Shown here piece after piece: positions 1-6,441 of a stretch of DNA of 14,075 nt. How positions within the stretch are numbered: position 1 is the stretch's first letter; every line of letters begins with the position of its first letter. The notes under the pieces were generated by a model. The model had not been told where the DNA came from, ran no database searches, and saw nothing but the letters and a program-made list of their open reading frames with translations. The position numbers were made by a program, and so were the translations under genes. Location: the NCBI GenBank assembly GCA_028291285.1, contig JAQGIJ010000209.1:1-14075 (forward strand), read 5' to 3'. This stretch comes from Phenylobacterium sp. (lineage in GTDB: Bacteria > Pseudomonadota > Alphaproteobacteria > Caulobacterales > Caulobacteraceae).

Positions 1-284
1 TGATGGCGGGCGAGAAGGGCAGCCGCATCGCGCTGCCGAACTCGCGGATCATGGTGCACCAGCCCTCGGGCGGCTTCTCCGGCAAGGCCTCGGACATCGA
101 GCGCCACGCCGAGGACATCATCAAGACGAAGAAGCGGCTGAACGAGATCTACGCCAAGCACACCGGCCAGCCGCTGGAGGTCGTCGAGGAGACCCTCGAC
201 CGCGACTACTTCATGAGCGCCGAGGAAGCCCGCGACTGGGGCATCGTCGACCACGTCTGGGAAAAGCGCGACACCGACACCTGA
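1..284 (+). CDS. clpP: ATP-dependent Clp protease proteolytic subunit ClpP (3' part, 5' end outside window)
   Basis: ClpP is the serine peptidase core of the ClpXP/ClpAP proteases: a double heptameric ring in the cytoplasm that degrades substrates unfolded by the Clp ATPases. The frame is open from the left edge, so the gene is cut off; the methionine codon at position 3 is internal. About 93 C-terminal residues are visible. The strongly conserved MVHQPSGG stretch carries the catalytic His (visible residue 19). The catalytic Asp is most likely D68 in the LDRDYF segment, and the family's usual tail motif ([13 protein letters not shown]) follows. The active-site Ser lies upstream, outside the window. 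Neither clpX nor cicA follows; the next feature is a terminator and then a convergent small ORF. In many proteobacteria the order is tig-clpP-clpX, so finding tig about 6.2 kb downstream is unusual. Family assignment is very secure; which paralogue it is, if the genome has several, cannot be told. Confidence 0.96.
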   Translation, partial: MAGEKGSRIALPNSRIMVHQPSGGFSGKASDIERHAEDIIKTKKRLNEIYAKHTGQPLEVVEETLDRDYFMSAEEARDWGIVDHVWEKRDTDT

Positions 285-310
285 GGCCGACCGACGCGGG
301 TCAGGTCGCC

Positions 311-344
311 GAGGGGCGCTCGCCAAGCCGGCGGGCGCCTCTTT
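311..344 (+). terminator. Intrinsic terminator downstream of clpP
   Basis: The left arm GAGGGGCGCTCGCC (311-324) pairs with GGCGGGCGCCTC (330-341), allowing two bulged G and one G-T pair. The loop is AAGCC and the stem is followed directly by TTT. It lies 27 nt after the clpP stop, between clpP and the convergent small ORF, as expected for a clpP terminator. The T-run is short. Confidence 0.6.
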
Positions 345-363
345 CGATTCGGCTCAGGCCCAG

Positions 364-555
364 TCAGACCCAGGTGTCGAGGTTCTCGCCGGTGCCCGGC
401 TCAAGGGCGCGGCCGCGCTTGGGCCGCTTGCGGCCGGTCAGCTTGCGCAGGGCCTCGTCGTCGAGTCGGCGTGTCACCGGCTTGATCGGCGTGATCGGAC
501 GATAGGTGACGGGCTGGAGGGCCACGGGCCGGGTCCTTGGTTCAAGTCTGCCCAT
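364..555 (-). CDS. Small basic hypothetical protein (63 aa)
   Basis: I do not recognise this protein. It is a 63-residue, proline- and arginine-rich, strongly basic ORF with no signal peptide or membrane segment. Its codons prefer G/C in the third position, like the neighbouring housekeeping genes, and its acidic/aromatic tail (GENLDTWV) does not look random. Both suggest a real gene rather than a chance ORF. It converges with clpP across a terminator. No clear Shine-Dalgarno sequence precedes the ATG at 555. About 20-35 nt upstream of the start lies a near-match to the CtrA recognition sequence (574-589). High-GC DNA produces spurious ORFs easily, so this stays a moderate-confidence call; conservation of the frame in related genomes would settle it. 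Confidence 0.5.
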   Translation of the reverse strand: MGRLEPRTRPVALQPVTYRPITPIKPVTRRLDDEALRKLTGRKRPKRGRALEPGTGENLDTWV

Positions 556-573
556 CTAGCATCAGGGCTAGCC

Positions 574-589
574 GTTAATCGGGGGTTAG
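574..589 (-). promoter_or_regulatory. Possible CtrA-like binding site
   Basis: Read on the minus strand the sequence is CTAA-N7-TTAAC, one mismatch from the CtrA full-site consensus TTAA-N7-TTAAC known in Caulobacter and relatives. It sits in the divergent gap between the 63-aa ORF (start 19 nt away) and the HAD-protein gene. The assignment rests on motif and presumed taxonomy only. Short motifs of this kind do occur by chance, though TTAA tetramers are uncommon in such GC-rich DNA. Confidence 0.3.
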
Positions 590-690
590 CCGCCGACGGC
601 CTCCGCCCGCGCCTGCCGTGACACTCTCCCATCTTCTCACTCAGGAGCCACGCACGTATAGCGGTCGGCGAACCACTCCTCGGACATTAA

Positions 691-1608
691 GTGATGACAG
701 ACATGAGCGCGCTCCGAGTGCGGCCTTCGAGCATTCCGCCCGGTGAAGCCGGCCCCGCACCGGCGATGACCCATCCTGATCCGATGCCAAGAGTCTTCGG
801 CCAGTTCGAGCGGGACTATTATGAAGGTGGCACGCGGCCGGGGGACGTCGTAGACGCCAAGACCTTCGACTACCTCGCCGATCGGCTGCATGAGGGTCGC
901 TACCCCTTCCTGTCGCTTGATGTGTTCGACACCCTGCTGCTGCGCAATGACAAGTGCGAACGTCGCCGGTTCTGGGAGATCGCTGAGCGTTGGGAAAAGT
1001 TGCTTCCGCTCTGCAGCGGTCCAACTAGCTGTATGGATCTCTACCTTGCTCGGGTGCGTGCGGCGGAGATTTGCTACTCGTGCGGGCCGATCTTGGCGTC
1101 TACACAAGAAGGGCGCCTCGATAGCCTCGTCGGCGTCATGCTGTCGCTCCTGAATCTCCCACAGGACTTGCTTGGCGAGTTCATGTCGGCGGAACTCGCC
1201 TACGAAGCAGAAAACCTTACGCCCAATCCCGTCATTGTCTCGCTAGTCGAGCAACATCGACGTAATGGCGGTGACGTTATGTTGCTTTCAGACATGTACG
1301 TCTCGGGCGCTCAGATCCATGGGATGCTGCGGCATTTCGGAATTGGTGATATTTCGGCCCATATTTATTCAAGCGCCGATTCAACTGTAAACAAGCGATC
1401 TGGAACGATCTTCGGGCCCGCAGCGCGGGCGATTGGCGCAGATCCGCGCGAGATCTTTCACATCGGCGATAATTATACGTCAGACTTCGCAATGCCGCGC
1501 CTGAGCGGGTGGGCGGCTCAGCATCTCCCGGTTCCGCTGTGCGAAGAGCGGCTGCGGGAGCGCGACCTGCGTACGTTCCTGGAAACGATTGCGGGAGTGG
1601 AGCGGTGA
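691..1608 (+). CDS. HAD-superfamily hydrolase-like protein (N-terminal half of COG5610-type family)
   Basis: The four HAD motifs are visible. Motif I is LDVFDT (nucleophile D77, acid/base D80), motif II is LLSDMY (S200), the motif III lysine is probably K235, and motif IV is HIGDNYTSD (D260, D265). An aspartate-based phosphatase or related phosphoryl-transfer activity is therefore plausible; the substrate is unknown. This HAD type typically occurs in surface-polysaccharide clusters, often as the N-terminal half of a longer protein whose second half here is encoded by the next gene. The two genes overlap by 4 nt (GTGA), so translation is likely coupled. The start is uncertain: GTG at 691, or ATG at 694, 703, 766 or 784, none with a good Shine-Dalgarno sequence. 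A weak TATAGC -10-like element lies at 657-662. Base composition in the middle of the gene drops (48% GC in the row starting 1321). Confidence 0.8.
   Translation: MMTDMSALRVRPSSIPPGEAGPAPAMTHPDPMPRVFGQFERDYYEGGTRPGDVVDAKTFDYLADRLHEGRYPFLSLDVFDTLLLRNDKCERRRFWEIAERWEKLLPLCSGPTSCMDLYLARVRAAEICYSCGPILASTQEGRLDSLVGVMLSLLNLPQDLLGEFMSAELAYEAENLTPNPVIVSLVEQHRRNGGDVMLLSDMYVSGAQIHGMLRHFGIGDISAHIYSSADSTVNKRSGTIFGPAARAIGADPREIFHIGDNYTSDFAMPRLSGWAAQHLPVPLCEERLRERDLRTFLETIAGVER
1593..1597 (+). promoter_or_regulatory. Shine-Dalgarno site setting the GTG start at 1605
   Basis: GGGAG lies 7 nt before the GTG at 1605, which overlaps the TGA stop of the HAD gene (GTGA). The downstream reading frame stays open back to 1509, but there it would overlap the conserved 3' end of the HAD gene and lacks a comparable ribosome-binding site. 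The GTG is therefore the best start. Confidence 0.55.
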
Positions 1609-3956
1609 GCGAAGAGATTGCGTCGGCCCAGGAGGCGTACGGGTTTGCGCGACTAGGCCCGATCGTCGCTTACTTTCTCCACGATCTTGAAGGCGTTCTC
1701 GAAAGACTCGTGGGGCAGAGGGGCGGGCGGGCGCTGTTCGTCTCCCGGGGCGGTCTGCTGATCCAGGAAGCGCTGGACACATATCGCGCCTCGACGCAAT
1801 CCAAGCCGCGGGCCGGTGATACGCCGTTCTACGTTTCGCGCTTCCTGGCTGCGAAAGGAGCCTGGTTGCGCGCGCCGGAGCGCGCCCTGGCCCTGATGGA
1901 TAGGGAGTTCGGTGCGGGAACGGCCGCGACCTATCTGCGGCGGCTCGATCCATCAGCGCCAACTCCTTCCAACGATGAACGCGTCCACGGGTCCTTCTCC
2001 GAGTTCATGAAGGAAGACGGCCCTGAGCAGGTTCTCTGCAGGGAGCATCTGGAGACGCAGGCGAACCTGTTCGAACGCTACGCTTTGGGCATCTTCGGCC
2101 GGTCGCGGCTCTGCACCCTGATCGACACGGGATGGCAGGGTACGATCCAGGCCCTGCTGACGCACACCTTTCCGGACCACGAGTTCTGGGGCGTAAACTT
2201 CGGTCGATATGGGGAAGAGATTGACCCGGCCATCCGCGCGCGGCTCTTCGGCCTTGGTTTTAATGGGCCGTACGACGAGCGGCGGCCACTTTCCGCGATA
2301 ACCCACCACCGCCACCTCATCGAGGCGTTGTTCGAGCCGACCGGTGAAAGCGTTGAGCACCTCGAGGACATAGACGGCGAGGTCGAACCCGTCGGTGTCG
2401 AACGCTTCTCCCCCCTGCAGCTGCGCGCCAGCGAGCCGGCTCTGTTTGATGGGGTCCTTCGCTATCTGCGCGAGGTGGCGGGCTCGCAATCCTACGCCGC
2501 GCTCGTCCGGGAAAAGGAACTCGCGGCGAAGCTGCTGGCGGATGACATTCTATTTCCGAGCCGCGAGACGGCGCGCCTGATTGGCGGCTTCAGTCGCTCA
2601 ATCGACTTCGGGCGCCGGGATGGCGTCAGAGTGCTCGTCGATCAAGCAGAGACGGTACGTGGTCCTGAGGAGCGCATCCGCGCGTCGCTCTGGAAGCAGG
2701 GACAGATTGCGCTCGAGTGCCGCCCCGCCATCGCCCGCGAACGGCAACGGGCGCTGCTGCCGAAGCGCCGCCCCGACAGGGCCGCGTCGCACGAGAAGCG
2801 GGCCTGGGATCCCGCGGCTCCGAAGGTTGCAATCATCATGCGGACGATGGATCGCCTGATCTTCCTGCAGCGCGCCTTCGAAAGCGTCACCCGACAGACC
2901 TTCGACGACTATGTTCTGGTGATCTTCAACGACGGCGGCGATGTCGAAGGCGTCGAGGGCGAGCTGACGGACTCCCGACTGGACCGCCGCAAGGTGATCC
3001 TGCTGGACGGCGTCGAGAACCGCGGAATGGAAGCCGCTTCGAACGCGGCGATCCGTCACGCGCAGTCAGAATATGTAGTTATCCATGACGACGACGACAC
3101 GTGGATTATGGGCTTCCTTGAGAAGACGGTGGGCTACCTCGACCGGAACACCTCGGCCGGCGGCGTGGTGACGCGCTCCTACCGGGTGGAGGAGGAGATC
3201 TCCGGCGATCGGGTCGTGCTGCGCGGTCGCTCTTTCTACAACGATTGGATGAACAACATACAGCTCGGGGAACTCCTGTCGGGAAACTTTTTCCCGCCGA
3301 TCTCCTTCCTGTTCCGGCGGTCTCACTGGGACCTCGTTGGGGGGTTCAAGGAGACCCTCCCAGTGCTCGGGGACTGGGACTTTAATATTAAGATCGCCGC
3401 GCGAGCTGAGATCGGCGTGATCGCGGAGAACTTGGCGAACTATCATTATCGTGACGCGCGCGACGGAGGCTCCTACAGCAATTCGCTCGTGGGCGGGGCT
3501 GATCTACACCAGCGCTACAACGCCGTGGTGCGCCAGAGTCTAGTCTTTGACGAAGAACTGCGATCGCTCGCAGGCGCTATGACCGTGGCGCCGATGGTGA
3601 GTGAGGTGCGCAGACTGCTGCGGCGGGCATCTTCAACAGGGGGGCGCATCGACGGCCCGGAAGCCGCCGACCTAGCGCTGGCGGCCGACCAGCGCTGGTG
3701 CATGCTCGCCTACGCCCAGGCGCGCCCGGACAAGATCGGCACGCTGACGCTCTTGGCGGCGCTGAAGCATGCGGAGGCGCACGGTGTGCCGACGCCTCCG
3801 GATTTCGACGAAGCCGCCTATCTCGGCCAGCACGCCGATGTCCGCAGGATTGTGGAGACGGGGGGCTGCCGGTCAGGCTTTCTGCATTTTATCCTGCACG
3901 GCCGAAGCGAGGGGCGACGCCGTCCCTCTAAAGTTACCGCCAACGCCGCAGGGTAG
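1605..3956 (+). CDS. Fusion of COG5610-type C-terminal module with family 2 glycosyltransferase
   Basis: A 783-residue cytoplasmic protein. Residues about 10-370 match the second half of COG5610-type HAD proteins, with the segments ALFVSRGGLLIQEAL (about residue 43) and LIDTGWQGTIQALL (about 172) that typically follow the HAD domain. Residues about 407-640 are a GT-A fold family 2 glycosyltransferase: PKVAIIMRTMDR start, a metal/nucleotide-sugar-binding aspartate cluster VIHDDDDTW at about 495-498, and the acceptor-side GDWDFN at about 589. The last 45 residues carry a motif (DEAAYLGQHADV... to HGRSEGRRRP) of the kind found at the ends of other polysaccharide glycosyltransferases. It probably transfers a sugar onto a surface glycan; donor and acceptor are unknown. 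The start is the GTG coupled to the HAD gene. No signal peptide or membrane helix is seen. Confidence 0.85.
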   Translation: MSEEIASAQEAYGFARLGPIVAYFLHDLEGVLERLVGQRGGRALFVSRGGLLIQEALDTYRASTQSKPRAGDTPFYVSRFLAAKGAWLRAPERALALMDREFGAGTAATYLRRLDPSAPTPSNDERVHGSFSEFMKEDGPEQVLCREHLETQANLFERYALGIFGRSRLCTLIDTGWQGTIQALLTHTFPDHEFWGVNFGRYGEEIDPAIRARLFGLGFNGPYDERRPLSAITHHRHLIEALFEPTGESVEHLEDIDGEVEPVGVERFSPLQLRASEPALFDGVLRYLREVAGSQSYAALVREKELAAKLLADDILFPSRETARLIGGFSRSIDFGRRDGVRVLVDQAETVRGPEERIRASLWKQGQIALECRPAIARERQRALLPKRRPDRAASHEKRAWDPAAPKVAIIMRTMDRLIFLQRAFESVTRQTFDDYVLVIFNDGGDVEGVEGELTDSRLDRRKVILLDGVENRGMEAASNAAIRHAQSEYVVIHDDDDTWIMGFLEKTVGYLDRNTSAGGVVTRSYRVEEEISGDRVVLRGRSFYNDWMNNIQLGELLSGNFFPPISFLFRRSHWDLVGGFKETLPVLGDWDFNIKIAARAEIGVIAENLANYHYRDARDGGSYSNSLVGGADLHQRYNAVVRQSLVFDEELRSLAGAMTVAPMVSEVRRLLRRASSTGGRIDGPEAADLALAADQRWCMLAYAQARPDKIGTLTLLAALKHAEAHGVPTPPDFDEAAYLGQHADVRRIVETGGCRSGFLHFILHGRSEGRRRPSKVTANAAG

Positions 3957-4037
3957 GATGTCGAGCCGGAAATCGCTGCGAATGCTGTTCTGCGTGTTTG
4001 GACGGTCGAGCCATGTCGCACGCCACGAGGTACTTCG

Positions 4038-4883
4038 ATGACAGGTGCAAGCGCTTACGTTTCGGCGCAGCAAGCCGAACAACGGGCGGCCGAGGCCCGG
4101 GCGGCAAAGCTAGAGAGCGCAGCCAGTCATATGTGGGAGGCGCCGCCCGAGCGGTTGCCTCCAGTGCCTTTGATGCAGACGATCGGCAGCCACAGCCCCG
4201 AGCACTTCCGCGGCAATTCGGTTCACTTCTTCAAGGAAATCGCGAGCCGACTACAACTCAGCGAGTCCTCGAAGGTGCTAGATCTCGGCTGCGGCTGCGG
4301 ACGCATGGCCATTCCCTTCGTTGAATTTCTCGACAGCGGCCGTCTTTACGGCTGCGACGTGTGGCCAGAAGGCATCGCATGGTGCAACGCCAATCTTACG
4401 GGAAAGGGAAACGCCGAGTTTCACGTTCAGCACGCGGCCAATAACTACTACTTCCAGCCCTTCGATGAGAAAACTTATAACGCATTCAGCCTGGATTGGT
4501 TACCGGATTCCGTTCTCGACGCTTCATACGCGATATCTGTGTATACCCATCTTGTTGTCGATGATGTCCGAATCTATCTCTCCGAAATAAGTCGAGCGAC
4601 AAAGACTGGTGGCTTGGCATATTTCACGTTCTTCATGATAGACAAGTATTTCATGATATATCGTGAGCGGACCGGCCAGCATACGGCGCTTGTGGAGCGC
4701 GCACCCGGATGCTTTCATGCCTACGCGGGACAAGACTTCTTCGGGGGCTTTACGGCGCGGGTACTGCGGTCACTGTTCGACGAGACGGGATGGGACATTG
4801 TCTCGTTCGAACTCGGCTCATGGGCGAACAAGCCCGGGGCTCGCAACTACCAGGACACGTTCATCCTTGAGAAGCGGAGTTGA
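4038..4883 (+). CDS. Class I SAM-dependent methyltransferase
   Basis: A 281-residue protein. The SAM-binding motif I is VLDLGCGCGRMA (about residues 80-91), and the acidic post-I position is D107 in LYGCDVWPEG. Motif II/III-like strands follow: ISVYTHL at about 167-172 and a GGLAYFTFF strand at about 191-199. The first 30 residues are Ala/Gln/Glu-rich and may form a short helix or coiled coil. ATG at 4038 is preceded by GAGG with 7 nt spacing, a good start. It lies 81 nt after the glycosyltransferase gene on the same strand. With the HAD/glycosyltransferase neighbours it may O-methylate a sugar of the same glycan; that is inference from context. The central part is AT-rich for this genome (43% GC in the row at 4621-4680), hinting at foreign origin. 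Confidence 0.85.
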   Translation: MTGASAYVSAQQAEQRAAEARAAKLESAASHMWEAPPERLPPVPLMQTIGSHSPEHFRGNSVHFFKEIASRLQLSESSKVLDLGCGCGRMAIPFVEFLDSGRLYGCDVWPEGIAWCNANLTGKGNAEFHVQHAANNYYFQPFDEKTYNAFSLDWLPDSVLDASYAISVYTHLVVDDVRIYLSEISRATKTGGLAYFTFFMIDKYFMIYRERTGQHTALVERAPGCFHAYAGQDFFGGFTARVLRSLFDETGWDIVSFELGSWANKPGARNYQDTFILEKRS

Positions 4884-4959
4884 GTGGGCCGCAGCGATGT
4901 GCGGGCACTCTCTCCGCGAGTGGCGCCTGTTCCCGCCAAGGGTCCAAGCATGGAACGCG

Positions 4960-4978
4960 GCGCTCCTGACCTGAGCGC
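4960..4978. terminator. Weak hairpin between convergent methyltransferase genes
   Basis: GCGCTC (4960-4965) and GAGCGC (4973-4978) form a 6-bp stem with a 7-nt loop (CTGACCT). It lies between the plus-strand methyltransferase and the minus-strand TylF-like gene, where a bidirectional terminator would be expected. There is no T-run on either side, so the evidence is thin. Confidence 0.25.
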
Positions 4979-4984
4979 GCTCGG

Positions 4985-5933
4985 CTATTCGTCCCGCCCG
5001 AAGAGGAAGCTTCGGCCGTAGATCGCATAGTTCCGGTAGGACTCGAGGCTGAAGCCCGGGTTCTCGCCCAGCCACTCACGAACCGCCCTGCGCTCGCCCT
5101 TCCGGTTCGATGCGCCCATCTGGTCGAAGTCGTCGAAGAGGATCAGCGCGCCGGAATGAAGGACGGGCGCCAGGTAGTCGAGCGCCAGCTTCGCCGGCTC
5201 GTAGACGTCCACGTCGATATGCGCGACCGAGACACCCGAAAGGCCGTGGGCCGACGGTGGATTGGCCAAGGGTGCGCTGGAACGGCCCCTTGACCGCTCG
5301 GACGGTCCGGAGATCGACGCCGGCGAGCTCTAGGTTCTCCTGGAAGGTCTCGATGTTGCCGCTGTAGCCGCCGTCGACAAAGACGCCGGCTTCGCTGTCC
5401 ATCGCGCCCACGATCCCGGCGAAGGAATCGAACGCGAAGAAGCTGTCGCAGACACTTCCGAGAGCGTGGCAGGCGAGCGCGAAGGTGTGGCCGTCGAAGA
5501 CCCCGAACTCGGCGTAGCTTCCGCGCGGCAGGCCTGAACAGTAGGTCGCGGCGATGCGGAACATGCCCTCGTAGTGCAGGCCGGTGTCTGCCCAGCCAGG
5601 CGGGTTGGTCGGGAGGTGACGGTCGCGCAGAGCAAGGGCCACGACCGCGCCGGCGCGCTTGGCCTCGGTGAGCCGGCCGTGAATGGCCACCGCCGCCCAG
5701 CGATCGGCGTGCGTCACGATCAAACCGTGGCCCGGCGGGGGCAGGAAGCCGGATCCGGTTTGCGCCTCATCCTGGAACGAGACGAGATCGAGGCTTTGTG
5801 GCGGAAGGTGCGCGCGTAAGAACGCGGCGCTCTCGCCTTCGCAGATGATGACGAAGCGGCGCCCGGCGCGCGCGCGGACCCTCGCATCGCTCTCAGACAC
5901 ATACTTCGCAAGATGCTGGGGCAGGGCGGCCAT
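4985..5933 (-). pseudogene. TylF/MycF-like methyltransferase, disrupted by a one-base frameshift
   Basis: The upstream frame (from ATG 5933) encodes a 135-residue N-terminal part of unclear function, then the SAM-binding region GSYAEFGVFDGHTF (138-151) and FFAFDSFAG. After ...PFQRTL (L222, codon 5270-5268) this frame loses all similarity to the family and runs on as Arg/Gly/Ala-rich sequence to a stop near 5076. The rest of the family continues in another frame (5266-4985): HIDVDVYE, then LILFDDFDQ, the Asp positions that bind metal in TylF/MycF enzymes, ending YAIYGRSFLFGRDE. Removing one C from the CC at 5266-5267 would restore a protein of about 315 residues. As written, the SAM site and metal site are separated, so the product should be inactive. 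A sequencing or assembly error is possible. The preceding small ORF ends 21 nt upstream. Confidence 0.75.
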
Positions 5934-5954
5934 TGGCCTGCCGTAACGCGCGCG

Positions 5955-6050
5955 CTACCTGCGCAAGAACGCGTCAGCGCGCTGGGGGTCGTTCGCCCGA
6001 CCGATCTTGACCAAGCCGGAGCTGGCCGCTCGGATGAAGTAGACGTACAT
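5955..6050 (-). CDS. 31-aa ORF resembling the start of a GIY-YIG (T5orf172-like) protein; probable remnant
   Basis: ATG at 6050 opens a 31-codon frame ending at TAG 5955-5957. It begins MYVYFIRAASSGLVKIGRA, which closely resembles the first strands of small GIY-YIG-fold proteins of the T5orf172/Mug113 type (VYFIRAG...KIG...DP..R). These are normally much longer. The later catalytic Arg/Glu region is absent, so any nuclease activity is lost. A strong GGGAGGAA ribosome-binding site precedes the ATG by a few bases, so it may still be translated. It lies 21 nt upstream of the broken TylF-like gene on the same strand and could form its leader. I find no continuation of the GIY-YIG domain in the other frames downstream. 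It may be a truncated relic or a small leader peptide; assignment by eye only. Confidence 0.45.
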   Translation of the reverse strand: MYVYFIRAASSGLVKIGRANDPQRADAFLRR

Positions 6051-6060
6051 GGTTCCTCCC
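6051..6060 (-). promoter_or_regulatory. Strong Shine-Dalgarno site of the 31-aa ORF
   Basis: On the minus strand GGGAGGAACC precedes the ATG at 6050. It is one of the best anti-16S matches in the window, and supports translation of the short ORF. Confidence 0.5.
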
Positions 6061-6168
6061 TGAATGGGTGAAGAACGTTATTCGGGAGTATTCCGGAACA
6101 TCCAGTCCCGAGGCGCCCCACAGTTTCCGTCGCGATCCCATTCCGCGCGAAGCAACGCCGAAAGGCTC

Positions 6169-6195
6169 TTGGCGCTCAAGTGCTGAGTCTATAAG
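6169..6195 (+). promoter_or_regulatory. Housekeeping promoter of tRNA-Leu
   Basis: TTGGCGC (6169-6175) matches the Caulobacter-type -35 TTGACGS at 6 of 7 positions. After a 12-nt spacer, TCTATAAG (6188-6195) matches the -10 GCTANAWC at 6 of 8. Predicted transcription would begin about 6202, a few bases before the tRNA at 6211. Position and consensus agree well. Confidence 0.6.
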
Positions 6196-6210
6196 GGAAA
6201 TCGCCCCCAT

Positions 6211-6295
6211 GCGGATGTGGCGGAACTGGTAGACGCACTGGATTTAGGTTCCAGCGCCGCGAGGCGTGGAGGTTCGAGTCCTCTCATCCGCACCA
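6211..6295 (+). tRNA. tRNA-Leu (anticodon UAG)
   Basis: Acceptor arms GCGGATG (6211-6217) and CATCCGC (6285-6291) pair perfectly; discriminator A at 6292 and an encoded CCA (6293-6295) follow. The anticodon stem CTGGA/TCCAG (6238-6242/6250-6254) encloses the 7-nt loop TTTAGGT with anticodon TAG at 6245-6247, so it reads CUA and other CUN leucine codons. The long variable arm, with a CGCC/GGCG stem, is the class II hallmark of tRNA-Leu. GGTTCGAGTC is the T-loop region. It is intact, carries its own upstream promoter, and stands between the accessory block and tig. Confidence 0.97.
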
Positions 6296-6441
6296 GGCTC
6301 GGAACGGCTTTGGGCTTGGAGGCCCATGCGGGCCATGACATAAGTCGCCGCCTTCCGCGGCGGGCTGCCGGCGCGGGTTTCCAATCCCTATAGCGGCGGT
6401 TCGCGAGGCGCCCGCGCCCGCGGCGCTCCGGAAGTTCAAGA

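Noticed and set aside
1509..1604. Upstream extension of the glycosyltransferase fusion frame
   Set aside because: The frame is open to 1509 but overlaps the conserved HAD motif IV region of the preceding gene, is not conserved-looking, and GTG 1605 has the Shine-Dalgarno and the overlapping stop.
1590..1612. Programmed -1 frameshift joining the HAD gene to the next
   Set aside because: No X-XXY-YYZ slippery heptamer and no obvious stimulatory hairpin in the overlap; termination-reinitiation at GTGA is simpler.
6211..6295. tRNA-Leu as an integration (att) site
   Set aside because: I found no second copy of the tRNA 3' end in the window and no integrase; only the position next to the accessory block hints at it.
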